From NCBI GenBank assembly GCA_012932865.1, contig SAXG01000003.1, forward strand, positions 310,001 through 374,000: 64,000 bases of DNA, in the 5' to 3' direction. The notes below the pieces were generated by a model. It was not told the DNA's origin, did no database searches, and saw nothing but the letters and a program-made list of their open reading frames with translations. A program made the position numbers and the translations under genes. Origin of the DNA: Amylostereum areolatum. Its lineage: Eukaryota; Basidiomycota; Agaricomycetes; Russulales; Stereaceae. Positions 48,948 through 59,975 of this stretch are shown piece after piece; the stretch's first letter is position 1; each line of letters opens with the position of its first letter.

Positions 48948-49413
48948 GGTTAAGACGACGCACGGGACTGTATCATGAGTTTCTTCGCGAGCCCCAGCCG
49001 TCGATATGACCTTAGCACAGAGATGGACGTGACATGGCCGTGCATATCCTCCCCTTCTGGTACGTCCTCCTCCCTGCGATATATGGGATGAGAAAGGTGA
49101 ATGACAGGAACGGAAGGACGCACATTTTAGCGAGGATGTAACCCACAATCCGACCGCTCGAATCCTCCGCAACATACGAAAGAGACGGCCAAGTTAGTGC
49201 ATGGTAGAGATCTAGACGTTCAGGGATAGACATTGAGCTATATGACAAGCTGCAGCCGGCACCGTGACGCACAGTATTTCAAGGTGTAGTTCTCGGGCAG
49301 ATTCTGCAGGTTACATGCCTGCATGCCCATCAAATCGTCGACCTGGATGGCTATAGATGAGATTGAGAATGTTTGATAGCACTTCCACGCACTTTTGCGG
49401 GTCGGATGTTCAT
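48646..49413 (-). CDS. naa10: N-alpha-acetyltransferase NAA10 (Ard1), NatA catalytic subunit
   Basis: This is the GNAT-fold catalytic subunit of NatA, which acetylates nascent protein N-termini at the ribosome. MNIRPAK joins [20 protein letters not shown] across an intron. [20 protein letters not shown] and [12 protein letters not shown] follow, then [20 protein letters not shown] with the acetyl-CoA loop [32 protein letters not shown] and [15 protein letters not shown]. The end is [14 protein letters not shown], stop 48646-48648. Each intron is about 45-60 nt except the one before EEAMAS, which contains a 35-base homopolymer. Identity is firm. Confidence 0.93.
48912..48946 (+). repeat. G35 homopolymer inside a NAA10 intron
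   Basis: Thirty-five consecutive G on the plus strand, C on the NAA10 sense strand. It falls between donor gtgcgtcg and acceptor cttgcag of an intron. Confidence 0.95.
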
Positions 49414-49942
49414 GGCTAATCAAGACGCTGTAACAGTGATAAACTGGCACTGGCCATTGCATTGGCACTGGCAGTACAGTCACTAAGTACACACAGCGGT
49501 GAGATACACGTGATGACCACGCAGGACCACATGACACCGCCTTCCGCGTCGCGATCGGGGACCATGGCAAGTATGTGGTATACGGTACGGCTTCAAGGAA
49601 GTGTAACAGCAGAATATACGAGAGTAGAGTCATGAACTCGCACGCCAGGATGCGATCAAGTAAACTCCTGCTTAGATGTGGCTGGGTTCAAGAAACCTCA
49701 AACTGCCGCCGCGGCTCTTTTCGTGCAAATGAAAGTCAGAAATACTGGTGTACTGATTGCGACTCGTGAACGACGGTGGGTTGGTAAGGAGATCTACCAA
49801 GACAGACGTGATATGTGGCTGGGGATTAGCGGTACAGGATATGAGATATTACTGTACAAACAGATTAGTACGGTAAGTAGGTAGCATTGGACGTACAGAT
49901 TCGTATGTTGAACGCGGACGCAAAGCACAGTTACACAGCCGT
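49414..49942. other. Spacer upstream of NAA10
   Basis: I see no recognisable gene in these 529 bases. They should contain the NAA10 promoter and the 3' end of the leftward hypothetical gene at 49943. Confidence 0.5.
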
Positions 49943-50613
49943 TCAATCTAACATATCCGCTGAGTAGCGACCATGATGTATGAGCTCGTCGTGGGCCGCC
50001 GCACTGTCATCTGGCGCGGGCGGGGCGATTTGAGGATCCGCGCCGAAAAAGTCGTCATCATCTGGAACGTGTTGACCGGATGGCCATGTCCCATCGCGAA
50101 GCCATCCCGCATAGAGGATCTTGTCCTTAAAGCCGAGAGAAGCGAAATCAGACGAAGGATGGTAGGTATAGGGAACGAAAAAGTTAAAACGCACCACGAG
50201 GGTCAGAGGTAGCAGATTTTTGAGTCGACCGCCACCGACAAGACTTTTCCAGACCCTCTTGAGACCCCCCTCCCAGATTTGATTATCTTCCAGAGCTCCT
50301 GGGGTGTTAAGGAGTGTTTCGAGTTTCATGCGAGACTGCGAGGAGGTAGGGCTAGGTGAAAGCCTGGGAAATTGCAGGAGAAGTCCATAGAGCGCGTCCG
50401 TGCTTCGAAGTGTTCGGGTCCTGGAGGAGGCAGCGGAGTATTTTGAAGAAGGAGCTCGAAGGTGGATGGGGGAGTAGGAGGCGAGCTAAAAGTAGAAGTG
50501 GGACGATGAGAGCGTGAGGCCAGGAAAGAGCGTGCGTACGCACGGAATGAGGGGCTGTGGTCTTGGCGGCGGAGGCTTGTTACGAGAGGGGGAAAGAAAG
50601 TTGTAGATGACAC
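49943..50613 (-). CDS. Hypothetical protein, possibly mitochondrial
   Basis: I do not recognise this protein. MSSTTFFPPLVTSLRRQDHS and RAYARSFLASRSHRPTS are Arg/Ser-rich without acidic residues, like a mitochondrial presequence. FELLLQNTPLPPPGPEHFEA leads, after a frame slip near 50395, to ALYGLLLQFPRLSPSPTSSQ and MKLETLLNTPGALEDNQIW. GLKRVWKSLVGGGRLKNLLP then joins, probably across an intron at about 50130-50200, DKILYAGWLRDGTWPSGQHV and the acidic end PDDDDFFGADPQIAPPAP. Localisation is inferred from composition only. Confidence 0.5.
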
Positions 50614-51279
50614 CGGGAATCATGGATACTTACTGGTGGACTGCCAGCCACTGGCAGCCAGAGTAAATGTAAGAGCTAGAGACCGAACTGGGGAGATGAA
50701 GGATAGGACGCAATTACGTAATACCACGTGGGGCAGTACCAAACAGTCTGGCACCTTTCGACCGATTCCTCACCTCCTTCTCAACAACACAGGCGACCTC
50801 TCTTTCTTCCTTCTCCCCCCTCCCTCGCAGCCGGTTTCCCGCTCATCTTACCTACAAAGGGAACATAGTCCGCGCCTCTCCCCCTTTCCCCCCATTCTCC
50901 CACACTCTCCTTCCCCACCTGCAACACTTCCCCGACAACCATCTCTCCGACGCCCTTTCTTTGTCCCCCCGCCGTCGTATTCACATCTCGCCGCAACCGA
51001 GAATCCTACCAGATACCCCCTCCTTTCACCTCTCAGCTTCTGTCCGGTATCCCCCTCGCAGGACGCCGTCGGTCCGCGATCGTACTCTTGCCTGCATTTT
51101 CATCAAGCTGCCCGTCCGCCAGTCATCTGCCTTCACGCCACGTCCGAGTCGCGTGTTTGACGGTGCATAATCATCGTACGTTTCTTTATCTGTCCAGTCA
51201 CTTGTTCTGGCTTGCCTTTTGTTCAATCCGACGGATACTGACATACAGCCTACAGCCCTCGTACAGCCACTCGCTTGTC
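50614..51279. other. Promoter region between hypothetical and Grr1-like genes
   Basis: Divergent spacer, CT-rich on the plus strand from about 50790 to 51080, as expected for a long fungal 5' leader of the F-box gene. No coding segment is recognised. Confidence 0.5.
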
Positions 51280-54101
51280 ATGTTCCTCTACACTCAGGCT
51301 TCTCCCGCACAATCCACGACTTCCCTCTCCGGAGATGAAGACGATGATCTCAACCGCTCGACTTTCTTTCCCCCCGTGACCCCCGCCACTTGGTCCTCTC
51401 GCCTACACACTATCCCCCCCGCCGCGCGACCGCCAGCACACTCTCCCGCCTCCCAGCTTCCGCCAGAGCTGCTCATCAATATTTTTAAATATCTTCACAA
51501 CCCTAGCGATATCCACAGCTCCTTGCTCGTGTCCCGTGCCTGGTGCGAGTGCTCCGTTGAGCTGCTCTGGCACAAACCCAATGTTCCCGATTTCAACACC
51601 CTCTTCAAGATCATGAAGTCCCTCACCCGCGAGGACTGCTCATTCACCTACGCACATTTTATCCGCCGTCTCAATCTCCTCGCTGTCGGTAAAGAGCTCA
51701 TCGACAATGTCTTTCAACCGTCTCGTTCATTGTACCCGTCTGGAGCGTATAACCCTTGTCGGCTGCACCAATCTCTCGGATGACGTTATCGCCCGCACTG
51801 TCCCTTCCTTCCCCGAACTCGTCGCCATCGATCTTTCTGGCGTTGTGTCAGTCACCGATCGCACTGTCCTCGCATTGGCCGACAACTGCTCCAAATTGCA
51901 AGGTGTCAACCTCCTCAATTGCAAGAGGGTCACGTCCAAGAGCGTGCGCGCGCTCGCCATGGGTTGCCCCCTCCTTCGCCGCGTGAAGCTCAGCGGCTTA
52001 ATCGAGCTTACTGACGAGCCCGTGCACGACCTGGCCGATGTTCACCCCCCTGGTTCTCGAGATCGATCCTGGGCGGGTGCAAGTATATCACCGACTGCGC
52101 CTATTCGCGACATATGGACGCACTCCCATCATATGCGTGAAATGCGCCTGGCCCAATGCGTCGAACTGACTGACGCTGCATTCCCTGCTCCCCCTAGCCC
52201 TGAAATGCAAATTTCCGGTCCAAACCCTTTCCCCGAGTCACATAACACTCCAGCCCCTGAGATCGCACCCCTCATACTTACGCGTATGTTCGAGCATCTG
52301 CGCATGCTCGACCTCACAGGGTGCGCAAAGGTCACAGGACGATGCCATTCGAAGGCATTGTTGCGTGCGCTCCCAAGATCCGCAATCTCGTGTTGTCCAA
52401 GTGCAAGGGCCTCACGGACCGCGCGGTGGAAAGTATATGCACGTTGGGCAAGCACCTCCACTATCTCCATCTGGGCCATGCGTCGTCAATCACCGACCGC
52501 TCTGTGAAGACCCTCGCTAGATCTTGTACCCGTCTGCGTTACATTGATCTTGCTAGTACGTCCATCTCATCCCGCCTGATCGGCGCACGTCTAAGCCATT
52601 CTCAGACTGCAGCCTTTTGACGGATATGTCGGTGTTTGAGCTTGCCAGCTTGCCAAAGCTTCGGCGTATTGGTCTCGTGCGCGTTAGCAATCTTACAGAC
52701 GAGGCAATATATGCTCTAGGTGATCGCCATGCAACACTTGAACGCGTACACCTGTCGTACTGCGACCAAATTCACGGTCATGGCGATTCACTTTCCTTCT
52801 GCAAAAATTGCACAAGCTCAATCACCTCAGCTTGACCGGTGTTCCCGCCTTCCGGAGGCAGGAGTTGCAGGTCTTCTGTAGAACCCCGCCCTCGGTATGC
52901 CTCCTTTTACTACAATTCGGATGCCATGACTGACACATACTGCAGGAATTTAACTCTAGTCAACGAGCTGCCTTTTGTGTATACTCCGCCGAAGGCATCC
53001 ATGAATTGCGGTCATTCCTCATGGACCTCTTCAACAGCATCACGGAAGAGCTGAACGTGCAAACTGAGTTCGAGGAAGACGACGACGACGACTGGGAACA
53101 TTGTCCATGAAGAAGACATGGAAATCGACGAAGACCCTCCCACTCCTACTCATCCAGCCGAACATTCGTTCGGACAACACCCTATGGTCCGCACCGATCG
53201 CGTCTATCGTATTCACCGACAGCCGCCGCAACCATACCTTACGTTGGCACCTCCCTCGCCTCCGCCCGCCCCACAAGCCCAACCGGCACAGCCGCAACCT
53301 GGCCCGTCACGTTGGGGCATTCCTTTCCTCCGAGCTAATGACCATTCTTCCTCTTCCAATCCTGCTGGTCCCAGGCCTTCTGCGTCTCCCGCTCCTAGTG
53401 ACGGCAGCGGTAGCGGACGTAGTGCTGGGACATTCTTCCGCACATTTACCCTCGATGACAACGCCGCAAAGGCGGATTCGTCGGGCGGTCGCAACGGTAC
53501 CCAGACCCCAGATCTGGTGTTTGCGGAGATCGGTCACGGGCGGGGCGTGAACGGGGGCTCGCCATCCTGGTGGAGTGGTACGCAAAATGGAGAACCCGTG
53601 GCAGGGCCGTCTACTGCCCCTGCAGCGACATCCAGCTCGCCCCTCGCGCTTGCGCAGGAGCAAGCTTATCGACGGGTGAACGGAAACGGAAACGGCCACG
53701 GCGTTGTGGATGACAGGCACCAGTCACCACAGATGTACTCCATCGTCATGCCGCGGGGGACGAACGGGCGCGCAAGCAATACCCATCTCAATCATGGGAT
53801 CGGCAGTAGCTCAACGACAGTCCATGCTCTCAATGGGAGCGCCGGCAATCTAGTGAACGGCGCGCCGCGGCAGGACAGGGGACGGTCACAAGGAACGAAG
53901 GAGCTGCACGACTCGCTGGCGCCTGACAGACCGTCTGCGCCGGTTGCGAGCACGAGTAATGGGACTGGGACGACAGACAGACGGGGACGGAGCGGGGTGA
54001 AGCGTACCCTAAGGAACACGCTAAACGCGGTAGAGCAGCACGCGGCTTCGTTTTTATTTGGGAGAACTACCCAAGAAGATGACGGGTCAAGAGGCCGATG
54101 A
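51280..54101 (+). CDS. grr1: Grr1-like F-box/LRR protein (SCF substrate receptor)
   Basis: This is a substrate receptor of an SCF ubiquitin ligase, similar to yeast Grr1 (nutrient and cell-cycle control). MFLYTQASPAQSTTSLSGDE precedes the F-box QLPPELLINIFKYLHNPSDI and SSLLVSRAWCECSVELLW. A chain of cysteine-type LRRs follows: RLERITLVGCTNLSDDVIA, LVAIDLSGVVSVTDRTVLAL, LQGVNLLNCKRVTSKSVRAL, LRRVKLSGLIELTDEPV, GCKYITDCA, MREMRLAQCVELTDAAF, LRMLDLTGCAKVT, IRNLVLSKCKGLTDRAV and LHYLHLGHASSITDRSVKTL. The C-terminal 330 residues are disordered and Ser/Gly/Asn-rich. Six one-base slips fall between 51,709 and 52,360, so the raw frame is broken in the LRRs. Fold and family are clear. Confidence 0.85.
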
Positions 54102-54476
54102 GGTCTGATCTCCGAACCGGGGTTGTGAGTACATATTTTGGAGTCGTTCCGTCCGATGGAGTGTATGTTGCGTATGGTGGTAACTATTCTTAGTATTGTA
54201 GCGTTTCGCAAGATGAGCGGCGTTGTGGTTCTCCATGTATCCCTTAGACTCTGGCATGTTTACCGTATTCGGACACAGTTGTAAAGATCTGTTCGTCTAT
54301 GCGTTTCATTTTCACTTTCCAATGACAATATCTATCGCATGTATGACCATTGACGGCTGTGGGCAAATTACGATCGTACAACGTTTTGAGCACGGCTAGA
54401 ATACACAAAGGATCGGGTAGCGTTGCTAACGCTAAGTATAGAGGGATAAGGTGAGGCAACGAGATGCTATGTTCGT
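54102..54476. other. Convergent spacer, Grr1-like / LSm3
   Basis: No gene recognised in 375 bases between two convergent genes; probably 3' untranslated sequence. Confidence 0.5.
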
Positions 54477-54940
54477 GAAGGCGGAGATACCTGCGTGCGC
54501 CACGATCAGCAAAATTGAAGGAGACAAGTTGCGGGGGATACGCACCAGGATTACACCGTCACCTCGTACGAACAGCATCTCCATCTTCCTTTTCGCGACC
54601 TAGGCTCATCCGTCAGCGCCCTTGAATCCATAAAACAGACAGCATGTCAGACGATGACGCGAGACACGCACGTTAATCGCGCTTTGTCCTGGGGGAGCGC
54701 CTTCTGGCGCATCCACGATCATGATCGTTTCCTCGACGTCGCTGAGGATGAGATTCATATGTCCATCATATGCCTGTTATGGTGTGACGATATTGAGCGT
54801 GGGTTAACGAGCACACGTTCAAGACGTACATGAAGGATACCGGTCAGTTCGCGGTCGCCGCGAAGCTTGACGAAGACGCGCTCGCTGAGGGAGAGACGGA
54901 TGAGATCAAATGGCTCTTGGATGCCGGATGACACTTCCAT
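54477..54940 (-). CDS. lsm3: U6 snRNA-associated Sm-like protein LSm3
   Basis: This is a subunit of the LSm1-7 and LSm2-8 rings in mRNA decay and U6 snRNA binding. [20 protein letters not shown] and [17 protein letters not shown] give Sm motif 1. An intron leads to [20 protein letters not shown] (Sm core), [12 protein letters not shown], and then [20 protein letters not shown] last intron joins VSPPSRT, stop at 54477-54479. Size about 95-100 residues is correct. A longer in-frame N-terminus from 55069 is open but unlike the family. It is divergent from DBP8, with 255 bp between starts. Confidence 0.92.
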
Positions 54941-55195
54941 AGGTTCTTCCTTCGCGTTTGTATGGTGAGGTGAGGAGAGACAAGGCGCCGCTGGGGAGAG
55001 GCGCAGTAGTGGTCGGTGTCGAATGAGATCTCGATTCCACGGACCTTCCTGCTTGAATCGGGCCGCCACGGACCGCCTTCACAACTTTTCGCCCCTCCGT
55101 CTTGCCTCCGTCTCAGGTCTGCTCTCTTCAAGTTCCTCTTCCCTACGAATCCACCACGCCTTTCTTGTTCCCAGTACCCCATTTCCCATCACGCC

Positions 55196-57254
55196 ATGTC
55201 TGGTTCAAAGCGGAAGCATCTCACCACGGACGAACTTTTACGACGGCAGGAGGGATCTCACAAACGCCGCAAACCGTCTCCCGTCGAAGCTGCCGACTCG
55301 GACGACGAAGCAGGCGACGACAGTCCTGGCTTTGGAGAGGGAGGAAGCTCGTCTGATGATGGACTTAGAAGCGTGGAGAAGGAAAACTTGGAAGATGACG
55401 ACGACGGCAGCTCGGAGGCGTCGGAAGAGCTCGAAGACTTGGAGGGCAAGTCCGCTCCTACATGGCATGAAAACGACTCTAGCGTGGGCTCTCGGATGGC
55501 GTTCAAGAAGAAACTTTCTCAAACCGACCCTCCACCAATACATTGCATACCCAAGGCGGCGACATTTGCATCCTTGGGCATATCTCCTTCACTCGTCTCA
55601 GCGATGTCGGGTATGGCCATCCGTGCGCCGACGGAAATCCAGACGGCCTGTATACCTCCTCTTCTTGCAGGCGAGTAGTTTCAGCGTATCAACTCGCCTT
55701 ACACAATCTTAACGTCCTGCTCATAAGGTAGAGATTGTATTGGAAACGCGAAGACGGGTTCTGGAAAAACCATCGCGTTCGCGCTCCCCATTCTTCAAAA
55801 ACTTTCCGTCGATCCATATGGAATATTTGCTCTTGTGCTTACCCCTACCCGGTAAAGAACGTCTCTTTTAGTGTGCAGTGCGCATATACTGATGCCTTCG
55901 TCAGTGAACTTGCATTCCAGATCTCCGACCAATTCGCAGTGCTGGGAGCCCCTTTGAACATCCGCACGGCCGTCATCGTCGGCGGCATGGACATGATGGC
56001 ACAAGCCATCGAGCTTAACAATCGCCCACACGTCGTCGTCGCCACTCCAGGACGTATCGTGGATCATCTGCGGAGCAGCAGCGCTGAGTGGGATTTATCG
56101 CGCGTCAGGTTTTTGGTTGGTCTCCTCTTCCAAACCTTCGGCGCTGCAATGTCTAATCGGCTGGAAGGTTCTCGACGAGGCCGATCGACTGTTGACCTCG
56201 ACCTTCGCCGAGGATCTGGCTCACCTGTTCAATGTGCTTCCCCGGGACCGCCAGACGGCCCTGTTCACTGCCACTTGGACGCCGTCGATCGACGCGATTG
56301 CAGACGCACCTCCGCGGCCAGGCAAGCAGAAACCCTACACACACAAAATCACCGCAACGTAGGGTTCCGCGATTGGATCTTGTAGCACAAACTTACTTCC
56401 TCCCAGGACGGAGACTGTGGAAACGCTCAAACAACATTACATCCTCGTCCCTTCACACGTGCGGGAACCTTATCTTTACCACCTCTTGCGCAATATCCCC
56501 CCAGATCTCGAACGACTCAGACGGGCAGCACCTTCGGAACGGACCAAAGATGGATCGAAGTCCAAAGGGAAACAGAAAACGAAGACAGGCAACGCCACTG
56601 ACGACACTGTGGTGCAACCGCCTCCAACGATGATTTTCTGCGCTCGGGCGCGCACGGCGGCATACCTGACGAATCTACTGAAAACCTTGGAGATTAGGAC
56701 CACGGCGCTGCACTCACGCCTAACCCAAAGGGAACGGCTGACCTCCTTGCAACTATTTCGGTCATCCGTGGTGCCTGTGCTGATATGCACCGATGTCGGT
56801 GCCCGTGGGCTGGATATCGAGGACGTCGCGCTCGTGATCAACTGGGATCTTCCCAATGAGCCGGAGGAGTATACGCATCGGGTGGGACGTACCGCGCGTG
56901 CCGGACGGGGTGGGATGGCTGTCAGTTTCGTGAGTGAGAAAGACGAAGAGAGGGTGTTGAAAATCGAAACGCGGATAAGCACGTTTTCCCACAGGGTTGC
57001 TTTTCCTCATCGGCTCTATCTAACGACGAGTTGTGCCTCAGATACGAAATTGCAAGAGCTAGAGCTGCCCGAAAGCAAGGTACTCGAGCAACTGAACGCA
57101 GTATCGACGGCTAAAAGACAAGCGTACATGGTGCGTGCTGTGGAGCCGAATTGGATGACGTCTATGCTCACAGTTGGCGCACGCCTTCCAGGAATTGCAT
57201 GATTCGAACTTTGGCAAGCGCGAAGCTGTTCACAAAGCCAAGAAGGGGCGGTAG
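55196..57254 (+). CDS. dbp8: DEAD-box RNA helicase DBP8 (DDX49)
   Basis: This is a nucleolar DEAD-box helicase of 40S ribosome biogenesis. An acidic, Ser-rich N-terminus ([17 protein letters not shown]) leads to the Q motif [18 protein letters not shown] and [18 protein letters not shown]. Motif I is [20 protein letters not shown], then [25 protein letters not shown] and DEAD in [20 protein letters not shown]. Motif III reads FTATWT, with Thr in place of the usual Ser. Domain 2 has [40 protein letters not shown] and [13 protein letters not shown]. The end is [16 protein letters not shown], stop 57252-57254. The first intron (55671-55727) appears to use a GC donor. Dbp8 assignment rests on the motif I context and overall order. 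Confidence 0.92.
55671..55727 (+). other. Candidate GC-AG intron of DBP8
   Basis: Joining ...CTTGCAG to GTAGAGATTGT gives [14 protein letters not shown] in frame. The intron then begins GCGAGT and ends ATAAG, 57 nt. The donor AG|GCGAGT matches the U1 consensus except at +2. No GT donor here preserves the helicase reading frame. Confidence 0.7.
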
Positions 57255-57276
57255 TGCCTCGAGATTGTTTACTGCT

Positions 57277-57322
57277 CGGGATCGAACCCGGCCGCGAGAT
57301 TGGGTGAAGGGGTTCGATCCCG
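57277..57322. repeat. 13-bp inverted repeat 3' of DBP8
   Basis: CGGGATCGAACCC (57277-57289) is the exact reverse complement of GGGTTCGATCCCG (57310-57322), separated by 20 nt. Both arms look like tRNA B boxes, but no cloverleaf forms around either. Confidence 0.7.
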
Positions 57323-57708
57323 GCGGGACGTTAGACTGCGGATGTTTCAATCTCAGATTTGTCGAGTGTTTTCTCGGAGACCGTCATGTGGGCAGGACTT
57401 TCCGAGCGTCAGAGTGGAGCTGCAGACCTAGAACGATACCGACGGTCCATGAACTTCCATGAAGAGGAGAAACTACGAGAATATTTGAAATAAGATTGGA
57501 AAGAAAGAATGAAGTGTCTCGGCTACTTTGCGCGCCGTTCAGTGGGGGTGTGGTGTGCCGCTGCCCATGGCGCTTTCCGTGTAAGCTTGCGCTGCTCCGC
57601 CTTGGCTCCTCCCTTTCTGTCATGACTTGATCCCTTTTTCTCCTTGCACCCTTCACGCTCTCTCGAATCGTATCCACGTCCTCGCTTTCGCTTTTTTCTG
57701 TTCATCCC

Positions 57709-59975
57709 ATGGATAACAACGACTGGGATTCCATCCTCCACCAGTTTGTCTCAGAAGTCGCCCACGACGGCCACGATCAGGACAAGCTTTCGCCTTCATC
57801 CTCCCTATCTCATCCCTCCCCCACCGCTCTCTACACCCCCCAGATCCTCTCTCAAGTTCCAACTCCTCCGGTCAGTCTTGCTTTCGAACTCGTGGCCCTC
57901 TTGATCGTGCTCACCTCCACGCCAGGAATCTCACCACGGCTCCCCCGACGACGAGCAAAACCATTCCACAGTTGTCTCTGTCTCCACCACCTTTCATCCC
58001 GGTGCGACCCTCGATTCGACCCCCACAGATCTCTCCATCCTTTCCTCTGATTCAGTCTTTTTCTACGTTCACACCCGCCGTCTTCTCGACGGTTCCATCA
58101 ATGGCTTCAACAATTTCCTTCCAGTTGACAAATGCACGTGGCTGCTTGCGTCATCCTAGGCTTGCGCGTCGGCCGGGTCGCCGCGTCGCTCTTCGTCTTG
58201 ACCTCCACCACGTACTTGGCCACCGTCATACCTTCCCACTCTCTATGGCACCTCTACGCACCGCCGTTAGCGTCAAAGTAGCCTCCATGGCACAGCCCTA
58301 CTTATACCTTTTACTTTGTATATCAGAAAACAAATTCAAATCAATTTTCCTCCAAAGCAATGTTTGTGCAGCAACACGGACGTGTTTTGTCGCTTCGGTC
58401 ACGATGACCGCGTCGCTCCCACCCCCCCTGATTGGATTTATTTATATATCTAGAGATTTTTCGGGAAATTTCCTCGGTGCTCGGATGAGGCGTGGTGGTC
58501 CCGAGCTCGAGTGATGTACGACACGACACGACCCGACACGACACAGTACAGCACACCCTGTCATCTGCATCCAGTGCATCTCGGTGCATTCATCTGGATC
58601 ATGTGCGCATTTTCTTTCTCTCTTGCGAGACGAACTGACATGTACTATTTGTGCAGAAGAATCTATGCGAGTTGGGGGTGACATTGGCTGGCCATTGGGA
58701 TGGTGCACCGAGCAGGAACGCAGGTCCACTGATTCCGTCCAAGATGCAGCCCCCAGAAACAGTGCCCATTCAACCTCCTCGCAAGCGAACGAGAACACGG
58801 CCGTCCAGGTATGACTGACCTTAACAAACTGATCAATGTCCTTGCTTACTATATTGTTGTCTACAGCTTTCCTCGGCTGACGCCATTGGCCACCGCCGGT
58901 CTTGAGTGCGAGCACAACGACATCCTCAGGATCCTGAAGGTCCGCAACAGCATTGTATTGTGTCGTCCACGTCCGAATCAACGACAGGCGACACGATAAT
59001 GCAAGAACCCAACCAACCAGCAAGCCTCGAACGGAGCTTTCATAGATGGTACGTGCATACAGTATCAATCAATGTGATAGTAAAGGCTTTACTGATCCTT
59101 TTGTTATCCATATCACAGGTGATCCTTCCAACAAGCCAGAAGACCACACAGGCCCCATCCTTGCTCTTCCAGAGCATTCCTCCGTTCTCAATGTGGTGTT
59201 GCACACGATATACCACATGTCCGCGATGGAGTATTCGCCCCCACTCGCCGCCATAGTCTCCGCCGTGGACGCCCTCCAGGTCTACGGTTACCGACCGAGC
59301 ATATACCTCGCACCCTCCACCCCACTGTTCTCCCTCGTCATGTCCCACTCTCCCAATTCCCCTCTCGAATGCTATGCCCTCGCCGCCTCTCTCGACCTCC
59401 AAGATCTCGCAACCTCCATCTCTCCCTTCCTCCTCTCGTTTCCCCTGGCCAGCCTTTCCGACGAGGTGGCTGCGCGGATCGGTCCTACGTACCTCAAACG
59501 TCTCTTCTTCCTTCATCTCGGGCGCGCAGAAGCTCTCAAACGATTATTGCTCCCGCCACCCGAGACTCATCCACCAACCATGACCTGTGACTGGTTGGAG
59601 CAGAAGAAACTCACGAGGGCTTGGGCTCTCGCCACCGCCTACCTAGCTTGGGAGGTTAAACCAGGTACATCTATTCTTTGCCACGCTTTGCGTCATTCCT
59701 TCGACGGATACTGATAATGTGATTCAGACCTCTCCACAGCAAGTATTGAGACGGCACTCAGACCTTTAGGAGAGCACTTAAGGTATGCCACCTTTGACGT
59801 AATGTATTTCGTAACCATGCTGATGCTCCATGTAGCTGCGACCAATGCAAACAACTCCTAAGGGAACGGATCAACAACCTCGTGGTGCAATGGTCTGTGG
59901 TAAAAGTCAGTCACGTTCTCGTTCTCTATATGTGTCTCCTCTGATTTCTATATATGTCTATAGCGGACAATATAG
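57709..59975 (+). CDS. BTB/POZ-like protein of a basidiomycete family
   Basis: The start MDNNDWDSILHQFVSEVAHD and, after an intron, ESHHGSPDDEQNHSTVV lead to a BTB-type first half: HPGATLDSTPTDLSILSSDS, VFFYVHTRRLLDGSINGFNN. The second half is typical of a large basidiomycete family: GPILALPEHSSVLNVVLHTI, YHMSAMEYSPPLAAIVSAVD, APSTPLFSLVMSHSPNSPLE and CYALAASLDLQDLATSISPF. Then come RIGPTYLKRLFFLHLGRAEA, WLEQKKLTRAWALATAYLAW, LSCDQCKQLLRERINNL and, after the last intron, VVQWSVVKRTI (stop 59973-59975). Between the halves lies about 980 nt (58138-59118), far longer than any other intron here. Function is unknown; BTB proteins usually mediate protein-protein contacts. Confidence 0.75.
58138..59118 (+). 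other. Roughly 1-kb interruption of the BTB gene
   Basis: This interval separates conserved halves of the BTB gene. It contains a (CGACA)-type tandem stretch (58517-58546) and an AT-rich block (58430-58460). It also holds a segment that looks like a spliced exon (58655-58810, reading LIPSKMQPPETVPIQPPRKR) followed by a convincing 60-nt intron (to about 58866). It could be one or more extra exons in a fast-evolving loop, an insertion, or two separate genes. No terminal repeats are obvious. Confidence 0.45.

Noticed and set aside
57260..57330. Possible tRNA at the B-box-like sequences
   Set aside because: No T stem of five pairs, no acceptor partner and no anticodon arm can be built in either direction.
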